The notes below the pieces were generated by a model, which was not told where the DNA came from, made no database searches, and worked only from the letters and a program-made list of their open reading frames with translations. The position numbers and the translations under genes were made by a program. A stretch of 17,880 nucleotides of DNA from CAUTUX01 sp963542015 (GTDB lineage Bacteria > Bacillota > Clostridia > Christensenellales > CAG-917), in NCBI GenBank assembly GCA_963542015.1, contig CAUTUX010000020.1:1-17880 (forward strand), written 5' to 3'. Below, piece after piece: positions 15,815-17,880 of the stretch (position 1 is its first letter; each line of letters opens with the position of its first letter).

Positions 15815-15830
15815 TTAGTAAAATTTACTT
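15815..15830. promoter_or_regulatory. dyad AGTAAA-A-TTTACT upstream of the cassette promoter
   Basis: TTAGTAAAAT (15815-15824) fits the TTARTRAAAT element of the array at 8431-8570, and AGTAAA (15817-15822) is followed after one A by TTTACT, a perfect dyad. It lies about 16 bases upstream of the -35 box. Regulation by the AlbA_2-type protein is a guess from this match. Confidence 0.3.
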
Positions 15831-16045
15831 GATTTTTTCATGTTGTATCTTTTTCTGATTTTACCTTGTTAATGCAATAACCGCACATCTAACCCAGTCA
15901 ATTATGTTTATCCCCCACCCAAAATCCACTATCAAGGATGCTCTACAAACCCATGTTTCTAATGTCACTACTTGATAATGTTGAAAAGATTACCTCAAAA
16001 TACCTCTAAATATTGATTGTATGACTTCATATGAGACGATTTCTT
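15831..16045. other. gene-poor stretch upstream of the cassette
   Basis: No ORF of convincing length, RNA gene or repeat was seen between the cassette promoter region and the small coding remnant at 16046. Together with the pieces up to 16290 this forms a gap of about 525 bases without an intact gene, which looks like decayed DNA. Confidence 0.4.
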
Positions 16046-16123
16046 TTACAAGTATGATTTATCAAATTCAGTTTTTCCGTCCTTCTCAATCAAAATAACA
16101 GTGTGCCCCAAAATTGCTACATT
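16046..16123 (-). pseudogene. possible 3' coding remnant
   Basis: A short minus-strand frame after a TAG reads VAILGHTVILIEKDGKTEFDKSYL and stops at TAA (16046-16048). The composition looks protein-like but I do not recognise it. Its 5' part coincides with the 14-bp direct repeat at 16107, which suggests a deletion or insertion junction. It may also be chance. Confidence 0.25.
16107..16120 (+). repeat. 14-bp direct repeat, copy 2
   Basis: CCCAAAATTGCTAC, identical to 12341-12354 and in the same orientation. The flanks of the two copies differ (GTGC...ATTTATC here, GCA...CTGATC there). Confidence 0.55.
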
Positions 16124-16237
16124 TATCTACAAAATATACACACTCATTAATTTTACTTATTTCGCTATAAATGCTGTTTTTACTTGCCACTTACTCAAAC
16201 CTTTTTAATTTTTCACAAATCATATATATTAGGTGTT

Positions 16238-16257
16238 GAGCTTCGGGCTCTTTTTTT
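16238..16257 (+). terminator. intrinsic terminator with no gene in front of it
   Basis: GAGC (16238-16241) and GCTC (16247-16250) form a short stem, extended by a T-G pair, around a TTCG-containing loop, followed directly by seven T. This is a plus-strand terminator, yet no plus-strand gene ends here; the nearest plus-strand gene upstream is tRNA-Ser at 12336. Confidence 0.65.
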
Positions 16258-16290
16258 ATTTATCTATTTTTTGTTTTTACACATAATTTT

Positions 16291-16572
16291 TTACATAATC
16301 TCTGTATCTTGATGAGTAATGAGGATTTCATTTATGTCTTCAGGCTTTACATTCAGCCACTACATTTTTTCACTAAGTCTCTCATAGTTATATCCTGCAT
16401 CAATCATGATGACATGTCCATCCTTTATATAGAAAAAACCGTTGGCAACATACTCCCTGATGCAAGCAACTTTCTCGTCGATGTATCCTGTATTTAGAGG
16501 CTTGAATATTTGTTTTCCCCTAAACATCCGTGACATAATTTTAACTTGAAATTCTGAGTCATTTTTAGACAT
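16291..16572 (-). pseudogene. decayed metallo-beta-lactamase-fold hydrolase, N-terminal part
   Basis: From ATG 16572 the frame gives 70 residues (FKPLNTGYIDEKVACIREYVANGFFYIKDGHVIMIDAGYNYERLSEKM at the end is the typical first beta-sandwich strands of MBL-fold hydrolases), then a TAG at 16362-16360, and continues in the same frame as WLNVKPEDINEILITHQDTEIM before TAA at 16293-16291. Intact relatives read on into 'THxDxDH', so the sequence breaks off inside the first metal-binding motif. One point mutation plus loss of the whole catalytic part means no activity. AGGAGG (16585-16580) lies seven bases before the ATG at 16572, so this start is preferred to the TTG at 16578. It follows the membrane protein gene by about 56 bases and was probably in an operon with it. 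Confidence 0.8.
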
Positions 16573-16628
16573 CCTCAATCCTCCTTTAGTTTCTATCTAA
16601 TGTCAATCCCAACATCATTGGCTAGAAC

Positions 16629-17381
16629 TTATTTAGAATTAGATTTCTTATCTATTGCCAATAGGTCGCTCTCGTATTTTTGTTTTGCTTTAGGTAACAA
16701 AATCAAATGCCCACTTAGTGTCCATATATTTCCAAAACTAAAAGCACCTACCATCAATGCATTTACAATTGCGTGATTACCTGCAAACCCTGTTAGACTA
16801 ATCATCACTGTACCGACTGCCATAGAAAACACTAGGCAAGAACGCGGATATGGACTACGACCCCTAATGACCGCCATAAATTGTGCATAGACCATAATAA
16901 CCCAGCATATCATTACAACTACATAAAGAGGTACAAGGATGTACATTGCGATTTTTGTTGAATGTACTAGTGCTGCTTTTGGATTTGCTAGCGACATGTG
17001 TTTATAGAAATATGCCAACCCCACTGAGGATACGTGTACTCCAGCACCGCCAAAAGTTAAAAAACCAAAATTACCTATCACATATAACTTTGCATATTTT
17101 TGCGAATATGGCTTGAGTGTATTGTAAATTGCAAAGTGACCTGCAATTCCCATAGGAACACCTATTAGTCCAACAATTGCTGACATAAACATCCTATCAT
17201 CTGATACGCTGTGAAATTGTGAAAGTTCTCTCTCAATTCCTTTAAGACCCATATCCTTAGTTGCCCAACCCATCAAGAAATCGCCCAATATAGTAATGAC
17301 TGCACCTACAATTGCGATACCTAGTAATACGGTTACTCTTTCCCAATCAATAATCTTCTTGAAATTATTTTTCTGCTCCAT
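16629..17381 (-). CDS. six-helix integral membrane protein, function unknown
   Basis: 250 residues with six predicted membrane helices at roughly 17-38, 64-86, 97-121, 142-166, 182-203 and 206-228, and short charged ends. Helix-adjacent features include GHFAIYNTLKP, FGGAGVHVSSVGLAYFYKH and GFAGNHAI, with histidines near or in membrane segments. I recall similar proteins in Clostridia annotated as DUF6796 family, but I am not certain of this. GAGG lies shortly before the ATG at 17381, and a good promoter is at 17440-17468. The downstream neighbour is the broken MBL-fold hydrolase, so if they worked together the partner is now lost. Nothing in the sequence gives a substrate; a transporter or sensor is possible. 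Confidence 0.8.
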   Translation of the reverse strand: MEQKNNFKKIIDWERVTVLLGIAIVGAVITILGDFLMGWATKDMGLKGIERELSQFHSVSDDRMFMSAIVGLIGVPMGIAGHFAIYNTLKPYSQKYAKLYVIGNFGFLTFGGAGVHVSSVGLAYFYKHMSLANPKAALVHSTKIAMYILVPLYVVVMICWVIMVYAQFMAVIRGRSPYPRSCLVFSMAVGTVMISLTGFAGNHAIVNALMVGAFSFGNIWTLSGHLILLPKAKQKYESDLLAIDKKSNSK

Positions 17382-17439
17382 ATTTGCCTCTTGCTTTATG
17401 TAAAATTCTTAAATGAAAATTCGGATGTCTCCCTCATTT

Positions 17440-17468
17440 ATGTTAAATATTAATAACTTTTTTGTCAA
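17440..17468 (-). promoter_or_regulatory. promoter of the membrane protein gene
   Basis: On the minus strand a perfect TTGACA (17468-17463), 17 bases, and TAACAT (17445-17440). The leader would be about 50 bases. Confidence 0.6.
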
Positions 17469-17560
17469 AATTTTAACTATTTTTTGATTGGCAAATAATT
17501 GCTTGTCGCCTAAGGATTCTTTTTTTATTCGTTTTTATCTGATGTAAAATTCTTCTTGTT

Positions 17561-17812
17561 TTACTCCTTATATCCCCAAACAACTTTGTATTTCGTCACC
17601 GTTCTTTCGCCATAGTCAATATCTTTCATATTCCACTTCTGATCCCATTTCTCTGATTGTGAAGTTGCTCTACAATATATTGTCTTAAGCCTTTTACATT
17701 CTCCAAATATATCTCCATCAATCTCTTCTCCACTCAATCACCCAAATTCAATACCCCATTCCATAAGTATTATTGACCCCAATCCGCTTGAACATTTGTC
17801 TGTTGTATTTGA
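17561..17812 (-). pseudogene. decayed C-terminus of a second BspA-type LRR gene
   Basis: Read on the minus strand, CSSGLGSIILMEWGIEFG is followed in frame by a TGA (17740-17738) and then LSGEEIDGDIFGECKRLKTIYCRATSQ and the tail ending VVWGYKE, with TAA at 17563-17561. This matches the C-terminal cap of the LRR protein at 12523 residue for residue at the key places (C..LKTIYCRA.S, WD.KWN, VVWGYK), with a few extra residues before VVWGYK. Only about the last two repeats and the cap survive and the frame has an internal stop, so this is a gene relic, not a functional gene. It shows that the region once had at least two related LRR genes. Confidence 0.75.
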
Positions 17813-17880
17813 TTATTTGATTAAGTCTTCTATCGTACAGTTAAACGTTCTTGCAAGTTTATATAGCGTATCGGCTTGTG
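17813..17880 (-). CDS. 3' end of a probable XRE-family HTH regulator (partial)
   Basis: The minus-strand frame entering from the right edge reads QADTLYKLARTFNCTIEDLIK and stops at TAA (17815-17813). This is the typical last part of an XRE/Cro-type HTH domain ('..TLyKLAkaLnCtieDLi'). The rest of the gene lies outside the window, so whether it is a short stand-alone regulator with a shortened end is unknown. It ends just upstream of the LRR relic, in the same frame. Confidence 0.55.
   Translation of the reverse strand, partial: QADTLYKLARTFNCTIEDLIK

Noticed and set aside
17398..17554. 13-bp direct repeat ATGTAAAATTCTT at 17398 and 17542
   Set aside because: AT-rich, short, and not linked to any gene boundary that makes sense; likely chance.

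Overview
The window looks like a chromosomal segment of a low-GC Bacillota, most likely a member of the Clostridia. The DNA is AT-rich, Shine-Dalgarno sites are of the AGGAGG type, promoters are TTGACA/TATAAT-like, and the core genes (coaE, polA, prfB, tsaD, proC) are of Firmicutes type. BspA-type leucine-rich repeat proteins are common in oral and gut anaerobes of this group. I cannot name the species from sequence alone.

Left region (1-1393): a plus-strand DUF4143-type AAA+ ATPase whose first ~32 codons lie in a different frame, separated by a run of eight A. Core operon (8311 down to 1442, minus strand): patatin-like phospholipase, polA, coaE, prfB, tsaD, a class I methyltransferase and a PptA-like tautomerase. 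Gaps are 0-14 bases or the genes overlap, so they are probably one transcript that mixes DNA repair, CoA synthesis, translation termination and tRNA t6A modification. A promoter candidate lies at 8336-8363.

Middle (8312-12336): a divergent AlbA_2/HATPase_c_4 regulator preceded by a 20-bp periodic array of TTARTRAAAT elements; a membrane-anchored glycerophosphodiester phosphodiesterase on the minus strand behind tRNA-Trp(CCA); proC starting head-to-head with that tRNA; then tRNA-Ser(UGA). Each tRNA has a clear promoter.

Right region (12337-17880): accessory DNA beginning just 3' of tRNA-Ser. Three minus-strand genes form a cassette: an anchored HtrA-like serine protease without PDZ, a membrane protein with a long Ala/Val/Gly-rich hydrophobic block and a His-rich toxin-like C-terminus, and a cytosolic BspA-type LRR protein. 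The cassette is framed by copies of a 14-bp direct repeat (12341 and 16107). Beyond it lie a dead metallo-beta-lactamase-fold gene, a six-helix membrane protein, the decayed tail of a second LRR gene, and the 3' end of what looks like an XRE-type regulator.

The best candidate for something undescribed is the protease / membrane toxin-like / LRR cassette. The operator-like array before the AlbA_2 regulator is the second. No CRISPR array, intact transposase or rRNA gene was seen.
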